DNA of 62,595 nucleotides from Candidatus Goldiibacteriota bacterium HGW-Goldbacteria-1 (GCA_002839855.1 PGYV01000002.1:1-62595), one strand, 5' to 3'; shown: positions 8,318-16,804, counted from the first letter of the stretch. Made by a program: numbers and translations. Notes: generated by a model from the letters alone, not told the origin.

Positions 8318-10870
8318 ATGAAAAAAAATCTTTTGTTTTTTATAATGTTATTATCACTTTGTCATTCTGTGTTTGCATGGAATTATGTGACCGGATCAGG
8401 TTATGAATTCAATGCTGTTGATTATATGGGCAAAAACACTTCATCTGCATATACTTTTTATGCCGCAGGATGGGGCAACGAATATGGGGTGTGGAGAATA
8501 GAAAAACTTGGTGCGCAAACATCAATGGTAAAAGTATATAATCTGAGGGATTTTCTGGATTTTAAAATCGATCCGGCAAATCCAACCATAGCGCTTGCGG
8601 GTAACTGGAACGGGCAGCTTTATAAATTTGAAAATTTTGCGGCAGTGCCTACAGTGACGGCAGTAAAAGCTTTTGGAGCGCCGGTTTATAATATTATTTT
8701 TGACCCGCGGGCTAATGGTAAAGTCTTAATCGCGGCGATTAACGGGACATACAGGTCAGTTGATTATGGCGCAACGTGGTCATTGGTTGACGCTTCAAGC
8801 CCGTACAGGACAGAAGCGGTTGTAGAGATAGAACAAAGCCCGTGGAATGAAGACGAGTATTTTATTGCCGCTATAAGGCAGGAAGAGGCTGACGTTACAA
8901 GCGGGCTTTATGTTTATAATTTTGTCCAGGATACACTTGTTCAACTTGGGCTGGTAGGTGATGATACTGTAGATTTAGCGTGTGATTATGACAGCAATAC
9001 CACGCTTGTATATGTCCTTACCCGTCAGGGCAAAGTGTTTGTTTATGACGGCGCTTCTTTTGTTCAAAAAACAACGGTTCCGGGAACAACAGGGTTAAGA
9101 AAAATTGACATAGTAAATGCTCCATGCCTGTCTAAAATGCTTTATGTTTGCGGCGATACAGCGGCAACAAAAGTTTACCGCAGTTCGGACTTGGGCAATA
9201 CCTGGCAGCAGTATTCCACAGGGCTCCCGGGAGGCGTAAATAAACTTGTTTTCTCTGATGATTTTTCAATCGCGATGTCAGCGGGTAATTATAGCGGAAC
9301 CGGTGTATATATTGATGAAACGTGTCAGAGCTTTTATACAGCAACAAGTACTTTTACGCCAACCGCCACAGCAACGAAAACTGACACACCCACCGCCACA
9401 AAAACCAGCACCCCTATTATGACGCAGCAGCCTTATTCCTGTTCAACCTGGCAGCCATATATGCAGGCAGGGGTGGCGATAAATGCGGCTGCATATCTTG
9501 GTGAAAATAACGGAAAAAGTGTCATATATACATCAAGCTGGGGAAGCGATTATGGTGTTTACAGGATTGAATATGATAACAGTTCAAAGGTTATGACAAA
9601 AGTCTATGATTTAAGGGATTTTACTGATTTTGTGTCCAAGCCCGGTGATAATAACGTAATGTTTGCGGGTAATTGGAATGGAAAAATTTACAGGTTTGAA
9701 AATGTAATGTCAGTGCCTACTGTGACGGTATTAAAGCAGTTTACAAGCGGATATATTATTGTTTCTCTTGAAACTGACAGGGAAGGCAGCGGGAAAATGA
9801 TTTCTGCAAATTATACCGGTATTTACAGAAGTCCGGATTATGGAATTAATTGGGAGCTGGTAGATTCAGGAAATTCATTAAATCTGGAATCCTGCTGGCA
9901 GGTTAAGCAGAGCCCATGGAATTCCGATGTTTATTATATTGTGGCCACGAAATTTGATTCATCTGACCCTAAAGGCGGTATTTATAGATATACATGGAGC
10001 ACAGATACACTTGAACTTTTAGGGCTGGAATCCGAGGATACTTCCGAAATTGCTTTTGACAGGCTTTCCACGGCGGAAAAAATTTATGTTGCCTGCAGAG
10101 ACGGAAAGTTTTATGAATACAGCAGCGGGTTATTTACCAGAAAGACTAATACTCAGGCGGCAGGCGTAAGCGGAAGAAACGGCATATCAACGGTACTTTG
10201 TTCCGGAAGCCAGTTGATATATGAATGGAGCCCTGCCGGGCTGGTTCATATCAGCACGGATTCCGGTTCATCCTGGGTTGCGGCAAATTCAGGGCTTACA
10301 AATGGTGTTATAAAAATGCATTTTAATGAAGCAAGGAATATTGCAATGGCTATGCAGGCATCATCTCAGGGTGGTGTTTATATAAACGGTATATGCTGCA
10401 TTCCTGAAGTAACTGTTACAAATACTCCTACGGCGACCAATACTGTTACGCGCACGTACACTCCTGTATTAAATGCCACATTTACTCCCACGTACACTTC
10501 TACTGTAATCCATACCGCGACCATAGCGCCTGAATTTACCGCTACGCAGACGCCTTATGATCCGGTGCCAAGGCCTACTGTGGAAGAAGGCGACAGCGTC
10601 CCTTGCCCTAATGTGGGTAAGGACAGCGTAAAAATTGTATTTAATGTAAACAAGAAAGCGCAGTGCAGGGTATACATTTACGATTTCTCCGGAAAATTGG
10701 TTGATGATTATGATATAACCGTGGGAGACACCCCCAACGAAAAACTGTATCAGCTTAAGATTGATACCAGCAAATACGTATCCGGAGTCTATTATTATGT
10801 TATTCAGGGAAAGGATATGGAAGGTAATAAAATTGATTTTAAATCAAAGAAGTTTATGATTAAAAAATGA
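8318..10870 (+). CDS. Secreted two-propeller protein with Asp-box repeats and C-terminal sorting-like domain
   Basis: This 850-residue protein has a signal peptide cleaved near SVFA-WNY. Two homologous ~320-residue halves (about 21-340 and 373-700) follow. Both contain a GNWNGxxYxFEN segment and sialidase/BNR Asp boxes (SVDYGATW, SSDLGNTW, SPDYGINW, STDSGSSW), so each is probably a beta-propeller. Thr/Pro-rich linkers lie at about 343-368 and 700-748. The last ~75 residues (IYDFSGKLV, SGVYYYVI, final KKFMIKK) resemble type A C-terminal sorting domains of T9SS cargo. No catalytic role is evident; surface binding or structural display is likely. The stop overlaps the PorV-like gene by 4 bp. Confidence 0.75.
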   Translation: MKKNLLFFIMLLSLCHSVFAWNYVTGSGYEFNAVDYMGKNTSSAYTFYAAGWGNEYGVWRIEKLGAQTSMVKVYNLRDFLDFKIDPANPTIALAGNWNGQLYKFENFAAVPTVTAVKAFGAPVYNIIFDPRANGKVLIAAINGTYRSVDYGATWSLVDASSPYRTEAVVEIEQSPWNEDEYFIAAIRQEEADVTSGLYVYNFVQDTLVQLGLVGDDTVDLACDYDSNTTLVYVLTRQGKVFVYDGASFVQKTTVPGTTGLRKIDIVNAPCLSKMLYVCGDTAATKVYRSSDLGNTWQQYSTGLPGGVNKLVFSDDFSIAMSAGNYSGTGVYIDETCQSFYTATSTFTPTATATKTDTPTATKTSTPIMTQQPYSCSTWQPYMQAGVAINAAAYLGENNGKSVIYTSSWGSDYGVYRIEYDNSSKVMTKVYDLRDFTDFVSKPGDNNVMFAGNWNGKIYRFENVMSVPTVTVLKQFTSGYIIVSLETDREGSGKMISANYTGIYRSPDYGINWELVDSGNSLNLESCWQVKQSPWNSDVYYIVATKFDSSDPKGGIYRYTWSTDTLELLGLESEDTSEIAFDRLSTAEKIYVACRDGKFYEYSSGLFTRKTNTQAAGVSGRNGISTVLCSGSQLIYEWSPAGLVHISTDSGSSWVAANSGLTNGVIKMHFNEARNIAMAMQASSQGGVYINGICCIPEVTVTNTPTATNTVTRTYTPVLNATFTPTYTSTVIHTATIAPEFTATQTPYDPVPRPTVEEGDSVPCPNVGKDSVKIVFNVNKKAQCRVYIYDFSGKLVDDYDITVGDTPNEKLYQLKIDTSKYVSGVYYYVIQGKDMEGNKIDFKSKKFMIKK

Positions 10871-11805
10871 AAGAACTAATATTAGCTGTATATTTATCTG
10901 TCATTCCGGTTATGGTTCTTGCCGACAGCACCGGTTCATTGTTCAGTGAACTTGACATAGGAAAAGGGGCAAGGGCTTCTGCAATGGGAATGGCCAACAC
11001 ATCTATTTCGGATGACAGTTCCGGCATTTACTGGAATCCCGCAGGGCTGGGAAGAATAAGTGAAAACCAGATAAGTTTTTCCTACAATAAATGGTTTCTT
11101 GATTCGTCAGTAAAAACCGCTGAAACCGCCTTAAAACTGGGATCCGGCAGCCTTGGGCTGGGTTTTGTTCATGTTGATATGGGCGAATTTGATTACATTG
11201 ACCCCGACGGTTTTCTTACAGGTCAGACCATAAGGCCTTATACAATAGCATTTTCAGCGGGATATGCCAATCAGACCCTTGCTTATTATGATGATTACAA
11301 CGTAAGCATTGCCACTTTTAAATTGTTTACCGGTTTGTCTTTTAAGTTTATCAGTAATAATGACGGTTATGAAAACAGCACCGCGCTTGTTGCGGATGCC
11401 GGAGCTATATTTGTATTTACCGGAATTGCGGACGCGGGGATAGCTGTTAAAAATTTAAAAATTGCCACGAATCAGGATGTTACGCCTTCATTAAACCTGG
11501 GAATTTCAAGAATGCTGTTTAATGACAGCCTGAACAAGGTAAAAGCTGCTGTTGATCTGCACGCCTGGCTGGATGGCAGGCAGGAAATATGCGGCGGGGC
11601 GGAATACTCCATTTCAGATTACATCTTTCTGCGCGCAGGCTATGTGTTTGTGCCGGGTTATATGTCTTCAGAAGGCACAATAAGCGGCCTTAACGGCGGG
11701 CTGGGCGTAAGGATGGAAAGTTTCAGGTTTGATTATGCGTTTACCACGCACGGCGGCCTTGGCGCCAATCATTCGGTGACAGTAATTTTTTATCCCGGGT
11801 TTTAA
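10867..11805 (+). CDS. PorV/PorQ-like outer-membrane beta-barrel protein
   Basis: A 312-residue protein with a signal peptide (cleavage near VLA-DST). It then has the PorV/PorQ (UPF0164-type) signature: LDIGKGARASAMGMANTS and SSGIYWNPAGLG. The rest is alternating beta-strand, ending in an aromatic-rich strand (SVTVIFYPGF) as outer-membrane barrels do. In Bacteroidetes PorV shuttles T9SS cargo, but homologues occur widely in FCB-related phyla lacking proven T9SS. Overlap with the preceding cargo gene (ATGA) suggests a dedicated pair. A similar pair recurs at 44282-47192. Confidence 0.85.
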   Translation: MKELILAVYLSVIPVMVLADSTGSLFSELDIGKGARASAMGMANTSISDDSSGIYWNPAGLGRISENQISFSYNKWFLDSSVKTAETALKLGSGSLGLGFVHVDMGEFDYIDPDGFLTGQTIRPYTIAFSAGYANQTLAYYDDYNVSIATFKLFTGLSFKFISNNDGYENSTALVADAGAIFVFTGIADAGIAVKNLKIATNQDVTPSLNLGISRMLFNDSLNKVKAAVDLHAWLDGRQEICGGAEYSISDYIFLRAGYVFVPGYMSSEGTISGLNGGLGVRMESFRFDYAFTTHGGLGANHSVTVIFYPGF

Positions 11806-11903
11806 CACTTTTTATTCAAAGTGATTCCTTTGCCGCTGTTTTTCTGCTATAATAAAACTTATATTCAACGGGATAGTTATTATTTTTAGCAGCGGGGGTT
11901 ATT

Positions 11904-12899
11904 TTGCTTCACGAAGCAAGGTATTACCAGAAAGTACCGGTATTAAAGACAAGGTGCGTGCTTTGCCCGCACAGATGCCTTATTTCCAAGGGAAAGACGG
12001 GTATCTGCGGGGTAAGGTCAAACATAGACGGGGTGCTGTACTCCAAAATATACGGGGAAGTTACATCTTATTCGGACGATCCTATAGAGAAAAAACCGCT
12101 TTATCATTTTATGCCGGGCAAAAATATATTTTCCATTGGCTCGTGGGGGTGTAATTTTAAATGCACCTTCTGTCAGAACTGGTCAATTTCGCAGCGCATG
12201 GATGTGGACACAGAGCACTTTGAAAAAGAAGACATTGTCAACATCGCGGTCAGCCATAATTCTTCAGGCATAGCGTATACTTATAACGAACCTTCCATAT
12301 GGTATGAATTTGTGTATGACACTGCCGTTCATGCCCGGGAAAAAGGGTTAAGGAATGTACTTGTAACAAACGGATTTATCAGTGAAGAGCCGCTTAAAGA
12401 GCTGCTTCCCCATATTGATGCGATGAATATAGACCTAAAAGCCGGGTCAGAGATGTTTTACAGGGAAGTCTGCAACGGGCAGATAGAACCTGTAATGAGA
12501 ACAATAAAAATGGCATATGAAGCCGGTGTGCATGTTGAACTTACCACGCTTGTTATTCCCGCGTTAAATGACAGGGATGATATTGACCAGATTGTGGAAT
12601 GGGTAGAGTCTATATCGCCGGAAATTCCGATTCATTTTTCGCGCTATTATCCGCAGTATAAAATGGACATAGACCCAACATCAATAGAATCGCTTCAGGA
12701 AGTCTATCAAAGGGCAAAACAGAAATTAAAACATGTTTATATCGGCAATGTCCCAAAAGACGCGGGCGGCTGCGACACGTTCTGCGCCAACTGCGGCGAG
12801 AAACTTATTGAACGTGATTTGTATGAAGTAAAAGTATTAAAACTGACACCGGAAGGCAATTGCGGAAAATGCGGAACGAAGCTTAAGGGCGTGTTTTAA
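11904..12899 (+). CDS. amrS: AmmeMemoRadiSam-system radical SAM enzyme
   Basis: A 331-residue radical SAM protein of the AmrS family. It opens with a Cys-rich segment (RCVLCPHRCLISKGKTGICGVR), then the [4Fe-4S]/SAM motif CNFKCTFCQNW near residue 84. The C-terminus adds two CxxC pairs (FCANCGEKL, NCGKCG). The partner proteins AmmeMemo (Memo-like and AMMECR1-like) are not in this window, so the system's substrate remains unknown. The start is TTG 11904, behind a G-rich stretch at 11891-11898. A TATAAT at 11848-11853 lies upstream with no good -35 box. The stop codon lies inside the first TTTTAA of repeat array B1. Confidence 0.92.
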   Translation: MLHEARYYQKVPVLKTRCVLCPHRCLISKGKTGICGVRSNIDGVLYSKIYGEVTSYSDDPIEKKPLYHFMPGKNIFSIGSWGCNFKCTFCQNWSISQRMDVDTEHFEKEDIVNIAVSHNSSGIAYTYNEPSIWYEFVYDTAVHAREKGLRNVLVTNGFISEEPLKELLPHIDAMNIDLKAGSEMFYREVCNGQIEPVMRTIKMAYEAGVHVELTTLVIPALNDRDDIDQIVEWVESISPEIPIHFSRYYPQYKMDIDPTSIESLQEVYQRAKQKLKHVYIGNVPKDAGGCDTFCANCGEKLIERDLYEVKVLKLTPEGNCGKCGTKLKGVF

Positions 12900-13090
12900 G
12901 GCGCAGCTGGGCGGCTGGGCAGCTAAGCGGCTGGGCAACCTTTTAAAGACGCGGCTGGGCGGCTGGGCAGCTAAGCGGCTGGGCAACCTTTTTAAGGCGC
13001 AGCTGGGCAGCTGGGCAGCTAAGCGGCTGGGCAACCTTTTAAAACCGCAGCTGGGCGGCTGGGCGGCTAAGCGGCTGGGCAACCTTTTAA
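12893..13090. repeat. Octamer array B1 (family B), 48-bp higher-order units
   Basis: Four copies of a 48-bp unit are visible. The anchor AAGCGGCTGGGCAACC occurs at 12925, 12973, 13021 and 13069, an exact 48-bp period. Each unit is six octamers (GCAGCTGG, GCGGCTGG, GCAGCTAA, GCGGCTGG, then GCAACCTT and TTAAAGAC-like). The array starts within the amrS stop codon and fills most of the gap to the four-helix-bundle gene. Related arrays are at 14115-14289, 16743-16780 and 53333-53375. Confidence 0.93.
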
Positions 13091-13126
13091 AATGGACAAA
13101 TCAGTATTAAAAACATAGGGGGGGAA

Positions 13127-13471
13127 ATGAGTACTTATAGGGATTTAACCATATGGCGTGATAGTGTTGCGCTTATTAAGAATGTTTATGCAATTGCAGA
13201 AAATTTTCCTAAATCAGAAGAATTCAATTTAAAACAACAGCTTAAACGTGCTGTTGTCTCTGTCTCGTTGAATATTGCAGAAGGTAAAAGCAGAAAAACA
13301 GGCAAAGATTTTGCTAATTTTCTGTCAATGGCAAACGCTTCTTTGTCAGAAGTTGAAGCTGTTCTTATTATAAGCGGGGAATTAGGTTATATTAAGTTTG
13401 ATGGTAAACTTCCGGATGATATAGCGATTCTTGGCAGAAAAATAGACTCGTTAAGAAATAAAATTAAGTAG
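13127..13471 (+). CDS. Four-helix bundle protein (S23/TIGR02436 family)
   Basis: A 114-residue, all-alpha protein of the four-helix-bundle family, first named from 23S rRNA intervening sequences and related to the Avd accessory protein of diversity-generating retroelements. Typical landmarks are YRDLTIWRDS at the N-terminus, FNLKQQLKRAVVSVSLNIAEGKSR, and FLSMANASLSEVEAVL. Length is normal. The molecular role is unknown; homologues form pentamers and bind nucleic acid. No rRNA or reverse transcriptase is nearby. It is flanked by arrays B1 and B2 in opposite orientation. GGGGGGAAATG gives the start. Confidence 0.9.
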   Translation: MSTYRDLTIWRDSVALIKNVYAIAENFPKSEEFNLKQQLKRAVVSVSLNIAEGKSRKTGKDFANFLSMANASLSEVEAVLIISGELGYIKFDGKLPDDIAILGRKIDSLRNKIK

Positions 13472-13489
13472 TCTTTTCTGTTCCGGGGG

Positions 13490-14071
13490 CTAAATTCTGT
13501 CCCATAACTTAAGCGTGGTAATCAGCTTTTCTATCGGAAGCCCCACAATGTTATAGTAGCTGCCCGTTGTTTTTCTAACAAAAGGGTCGGAGTTTTCCTG
13601 TATGGCGTACGCCCCTGCCTTATCCAGCACGTGGTTTTCATCTATGTATTTCTTAACCGCGGCCGGGCTCATCTTTTTAAAATAAATCCGTGACTCATCG
13701 TAAGTTACAATAGATTTGCCTGTCTGCGCGTCAATTAAAGCGATTGATGTAATAACAGAATGGGTATTTGAACTGAGTTTTGACAGTATACTGATTGCAT
13801 CTTTTTTATTCTTTGGCTTGCCCAGAATCTCGCCTTTAAGCACTACAATTGTATCAGAACCAAGTATAATTCCTTTTTTAACTTTAGGCAGAACAGATTT
13901 TGCCTTTTCATAAGCTATAATATTGGCAATTTCATAAGGGTTATTTGTTTTTAAAGACTTTTTTACGGCTTCTTCATCTGAATCCGGCGCAATAACCTTA
14001 AACTTAATTCCAAATTGTTTTAAAATATCTTTACGCCTTGGGGATGTTGAAGCAAGAATTAAAGTCTGCAT
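13490..14071 (-). CDS. maf: Maf-family nucleotide pyrophosphatase
   Basis: A 193-residue Maf protein, a house-cleaning nucleoside triphosphate pyrophosphatase acting on dTTP/UTP or modified pyrimidines. The N-terminus ILASTSPRRKDILKQFG carries the SxRR phosphate-binding motif. GSDTIVV supplies the catalytic Asp, followed by the conserved KDAISILSKLSSNTHSVIT helix and the GAYAIQENSDPFV / GSYYNIVGLPIEKL C-terminus. Length is standard. It is convergent with the four-helix-bundle gene (18-bp gap) and follows the SurA-like gene on the same strand, separated by array B2. Confidence 0.95.
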   Translation of the reverse strand: MQTLILASTSPRRKDILKQFGIKFKVIAPDSDEEAVKKSLKTNNPYEIANIIAYEKAKSVLPKVKKGIILGSDTIVVLKGEILGKPKNKKDAISILSKLSSNTHSVITSIALIDAQTGKSIVTYDESRIYFKKMSPAAVKKYIDENHVLDKAGAYAIQENSDPFVRKTTGSYYNIVGLPIEKLITTLKLWDRI

Positions 14072-14114
14072 TATGACTCCTGATGATTTATCGCCAAACC
14101 GCGTTCTTAAAGTG

Positions 14115-14289
14115 TTGTCCGGCTGCGGTTTTAGGGTTGCCCAGCTGCCCAGCTGCCCAGCCGCCCAGCTGCTCAGCTGCTCAGCTGCTCAGCTGCTTAG
14201 CTGCCTAGCTGCCTAGCCGCCCAGCCTCCCAGCTGCGTTTTTTAAAGTTTGCCCAGCCGCCCAGCTGCCTAGCTGCTCAGCTGCGGTCC
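14115..14289. repeat. Octamer array B2 (family B), opposite orientation
   Basis: On the + strand this reads CCCAGCTG / CTCAGCTG / CCTAGCCG. It is the family B unit on the minus strand. It begins directly at the stop codon of the minus-strand SurA-like gene (stop 14290-14292) and runs towards maf. In that direction its first bases (CTTTAAGGACCGCAGC) match the stop-codon edge of B1, so unit orientation follows the upstream gene. The part nearest maf (14115-14135) is degenerate. Confidence 0.9.
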
Positions 14290-15765
14290 TTAAAGATTTC
14301 CCTCGAAGTACTTCACCTTCGCTTCCGTTTTTAACGCTTCAACTGTGTCTTTGTATAATTGTTCAAACTTAATTTCTTTATATTTTGTATCAAGTTCGTT
14401 ATACTCTTTCCTGAATTTTGTTTCGTCAAGCGCGGACTGTTTTTCCGATACCAGTTTAATTACATAATATGCGGCCTCGCCGGTAATCATGCCGGACGTA
14501 TCGCCGACTGTCATGTTAAGCGCTTCGTCTTTAAAACTTTCGGTGTCAATGCCGGAAAGTTTGCTGTCTTTGTTAAAGCCGGATGCCTGTTTTATTACCG
14601 CGCTGTTTTTTGCTGCCGCTGTCTTAAAATCAGCGCCTGTTTTTATATCCAAAAGGAAACTGCTGCAGTGTGCCTGTGCGGCTTTCATGCCTTCCTGTTT
14701 TTCAAGTTCTGCTTTAATTTTATTACGTTCTTTATCAAATGTGGGTTCGTATCCGGTTTCTCTGCCTGTTACCTTTATTATATGGTAGCCAAACTGTGAT
14801 TTTACAACACCGCTTATTTCGCCTGTTTTTAAAGCAAAAGCGGCTTTTTCAAATTCCGCCACCATCTGGCCGCGTTCAAAATATCCCAGGTCGCCGCCTT
14901 TTGCGCCGGAACCGGGGTCCTGTGAATACTGTTTTGCAAGGTCAGAAAAAGAAGCGCCGCCGCGGGCTTTTACAACAAGTTCATCCGCAAGCTTTTTTGC
15001 GGCTTCATCGGTGCGCCCGGTAGGGGAAGTGGGGGAAGAATCCGCCATTATAAGTATGTGTGATGCTTTCACGCGCTCGGGTTTCGCGTAATTCTTTTTG
15101 TTAACGGCATAATAGTCCTTCATTTTTTCTTCTGTTATGGCCAGCTCTTTAAGGTAGTTTTTATACCCAAAGTAAGCATAGTCCGCGGTTAATGTCCTGT
15201 TTCTTTTTGCGGCATACATTCTAAGTTCGTCATCTGTGGCTTTAACATCCATCCACATAAGGTTGCGAAGTTTCTGCATTATAATCTGTTTGCGCTGGCT
15301 TTCTTCAAAATCCTGAATGCTTATGCGCTGGCTTGTAAGTATCTGATAATAGCGGTTTCTGTCAAAGCGCCCGTCCTGGCCGGCAAAAGCGCGTATCTGC
15401 ATGATAGATTCGCCCACTTCCGCATCGCTTGCCATAATGCGCATTTTCTTTGCGTAATTAAGCAGGACCTTGCTTTCTATAAGCTGTTCCAGCAGTTCTT
15501 TCTTCATGGTTTTTTCTTCGGCTTCAGAAACCGTGCGCCCGCTTGCGTATATTTCATCCCTTTTATTGGACCACGCCTGTGACAGTTCCGTATAGGTGAC
15601 AGGCTGCTTTCCTATAAGAGCCAGCACATCCGGATTGCCGTTGCCGCTGTCAAAAGACGACTTTGCCCCCCAGACCGCGAAAATAGCGATCATAAAGGAG
15701 ATAATGATGGCAGGCACCACCCAGACTAAAATGGCCTTTGCCTTGTAACGTAATGTATTCATCAT
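14290..15765 (-). CDS. SurA/PpiD-like membrane-anchored peptidyl-prolyl isomerase
   Basis: A 491-residue periplasmic foldase. One N-terminal transmembrane helix (about residues 12-32, ILVWVVPAIIISF) anchors it as in PpiD. A SurA_N-type helical chaperone domain follows (about 40-210). A parvulin/PpiC rotamase domain lies at about 232-345, with KASHILI, FSDLAKQYSQDPGSGAKGGDLGYFERG and FGYHIIKV. The C-terminal ~140 residues look like a second, degenerate parvulin-type region. Likely role: folding of outer-membrane or secreted proteins, such as the PorV-like barrels in this window. The minus-strand ribosome binding site GAGGTGG precedes two ATG codons; the first is used here. Confidence 0.88.
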   Translation of the reverse strand: MMNTLRYKAKAILVWVVPAIIISFMIAIFAVWGAKSSFDSGNGNPDVLALIGKQPVTYTELSQAWSNKRDEIYASGRTVSEAEEKTMKKELLEQLIESKVLLNYAKKMRIMASDAEVGESIMQIRAFAGQDGRFDRNRYYQILTSQRISIQDFEESQRKQIIMQKLRNLMWMDVKATDDELRMYAAKRNRTLTADYAYFGYKNYLKELAITEEKMKDYYAVNKKNYAKPERVKASHILIMADSSPTSPTGRTDEAAKKLADELVVKARGGASFSDLAKQYSQDPGSGAKGGDLGYFERGQMVAEFEKAAFALKTGEISGVVKSQFGYHIIKVTGRETGYEPTFDKERNKIKAELEKQEGMKAAQAHCSSFLLDIKTGADFKTAAAKNSAVIKQASGFNKDSKLSGIDTESFKDEALNMTVGDTSGMITGEAAYYVIKLVSEKQSALDETKFRKEYNELDTKYKEIKFEQLYKDTVEALKTEAKVKYFEGNL

Positions 15766-15808
15766 GATATATCCACCTCGTAAAATGTTTTTTGGAAATA
15801 TGCGATAT

Positions 15809-15837
15809 ATTATATAGAAAACAGGAAAATATGCAAA
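15809..15837 (-). promoter_or_regulatory. Possible promoter for the SurA-like gene
   Basis: On the minus strand TTTGCA (15837-15832), a 17-bp spacer, then TATAAT (15814-15809), about 45 bp before the SurA-like start. The -10 box is perfect and the -35 box matches 4 of 6. Confidence 0.5.
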
Positions 15838-15889
15838 TTAAAAATTTCAGGGCATGCCTGTTTAGTGCCGGGGGATAGGGTTTTTATGA

Positions 15890-15918
15890 TTGTTTAGTTT
15901 GTAATTTTCGTTTATAAT
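15890..15918 (+). promoter_or_regulatory. Possible promoter for the CDP-sugar operon
   Basis: TTGTTT (15890-15895), a 17-bp spacer, then TATAAT (15913-15918), about 45 bp before rfbF. The -10 box is perfect, the -35 weaker. It lies in the divergent gap between the SurA-like gene and rfbF. Confidence 0.5.
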
Positions 15919-15964
15919 ATTAAAAAAATATGCATTTTTAAAAGGAAAATCGGAGGGATTAATA

Positions 15965-16804
15965 ATGAAAGTAGTTATTCTTGCGGGCGGGTATGGAACC
16001 AGGATTAGCGAAGAAAGCCATTTAAAACCCAAACCAATGGTGGAAATAGGCGACAGGCCCATGCTTTGGCATATTATGAAACATTACTCTCACTATGGTT
16101 TCAATGAATTTATCATCTGCTGCGGATATAAGGGTTATATGATAAAAGAGTATTTTGCGAATTATTACCTTCACCGCTCGGATATTACTTTTGATTTCTC
16201 CGAAAACAATAAAATGATTGTGCACAGCAATGTGGCGGAGCCGTGGAAAGTGACGCTTGTTGATACGGGTAAGGACACAATGACAGGCGGCAGGATAAAG
16301 CGTATAGAAAAATACACTGGGGATGAACCGTTTCTGCTTACATATGGCGACGGGGTAAGCGATGTAAACTTAAATTCGCTGGTAAAACACCATAAAAAAT
16401 ATAAAAAAAGCATAACAATAACCGCCGTAAGGCCCACCGGCAGGTTTGGGACAGTGGAAATATCCAAAAATAAAACTGTAAAAGGTTTCCATGAGAAGAA
16501 CAAGATAGATGAAGGGTGGATAAACGGCGGATTTATGGTTGTGGAACCGGCAGTATTTAAGATGATAAAAAATGACAGTACTGTTTTTGAAAAAGACATA
16601 CTTGAAAAGCTTTCGGTAAAAGGCGGCCTTTCGGCTTTTGAACACAGCGGTTTCTGGCAGTGTATGGATAATGTAAGGGATAAAAAGCTTCTTGATGAAA
16701 TGTATAATTCGGGGAAAGCCCCGTGGATGGTGTGGGATGACAGCAGCTGGGCAGCTGGGCGGCTGGGCAGCTCGGCTGGAATAAAGCCAAGGCGGAAAAA
16801 ATAA
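15965..16804 (+). CDS. rfbF: Glucose-1-phosphate cytidylyltransferase
   Basis: Makes CDP-glucose from CTP and glucose 1-phosphate, the first step of CDP-deoxysugar synthesis. The N-terminal nucleotidyltransferase signature LAGGYGTRISEESHLKPKPM is complete. The family motifs MLWHIMKHYSHYGFNEFIICCGYKGYMIKEYF and GEPFLLTYGDGVSDVN-like (here DEPFLLTYGDGVSDVN) are present. Known enzymes are about 257 residues and end shortly after GKAPWxxW. This one is 279: after GKAPWMVW it continues for about 22 residues encoded by repeat B3, giving a WAAGRLGSS tail. GGAGGG precedes the ATG. rfbG follows after 3 bp. Confidence 0.95.
   Translation: MKVVILAGGYGTRISEESHLKPKPMVEIGDRPMLWHIMKHYSHYGFNEFIICCGYKGYMIKEYFANYYLHRSDITFDFSENNKMIVHSNVAEPWKVTLVDTGKDTMTGGRIKRIEKYTGDEPFLLTYGDGVSDVNLNSLVKHHKKYKKSITITAVRPTGRFGTVEISKNKTVKGFHEKNKIDEGWINGGFMVVEPAVFKMIKNDSTVFEKDILEKLSVKGGLSAFEHSGFWQCMDNVRDKKLLDEMYNSGKAPWMVWDDSSWAAGRLGSSAGIKPRRKK
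16743..16780. repeat. Family B repeat inside the rfbF coding region (B3)
   Basis: About 38 bp of family B units (GCAGCTGG GCAGCTGG GCGGCTGG GCAGCTCGG) lie inside the 3' end of rfbF and are translated in frame as SSWAAGRLGSSAG. Orientation relative to rfbF is the same as B1 and B4 relative to their upstream genes. Confidence 0.88.

Noticed and set aside
8318-11805. A complete type IX secretion system
   Set aside because: Only cargo-like and PorV-like genes are present; no SprA, PorK-N or sortase PorU-like gene is visible, so only the pair is reported.
11806-11823. Terminator hairpin CACTTT / AAAGTG after the first PorV-like gene
   Set aside because: Only 6 bp, AT-rich and without a T-run; too weak to list.
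11954-12154. Small + strand reading frame inside amrS
   Set aside because: A shadow in another frame of a well-supported radical SAM gene.
12837-13082. Minus-strand reading frame with PSRLAAQPPS repeats
   Set aside because: Translation of the 48-bp period of array B1; no start signal.
13127-13471. Diversity-generating retroelement (Avd-like gene)
   Set aside because: No reverse transcriptase and no template/variable repeat pair is visible nearby; the gene is called only as a four-helix-bundle protein.
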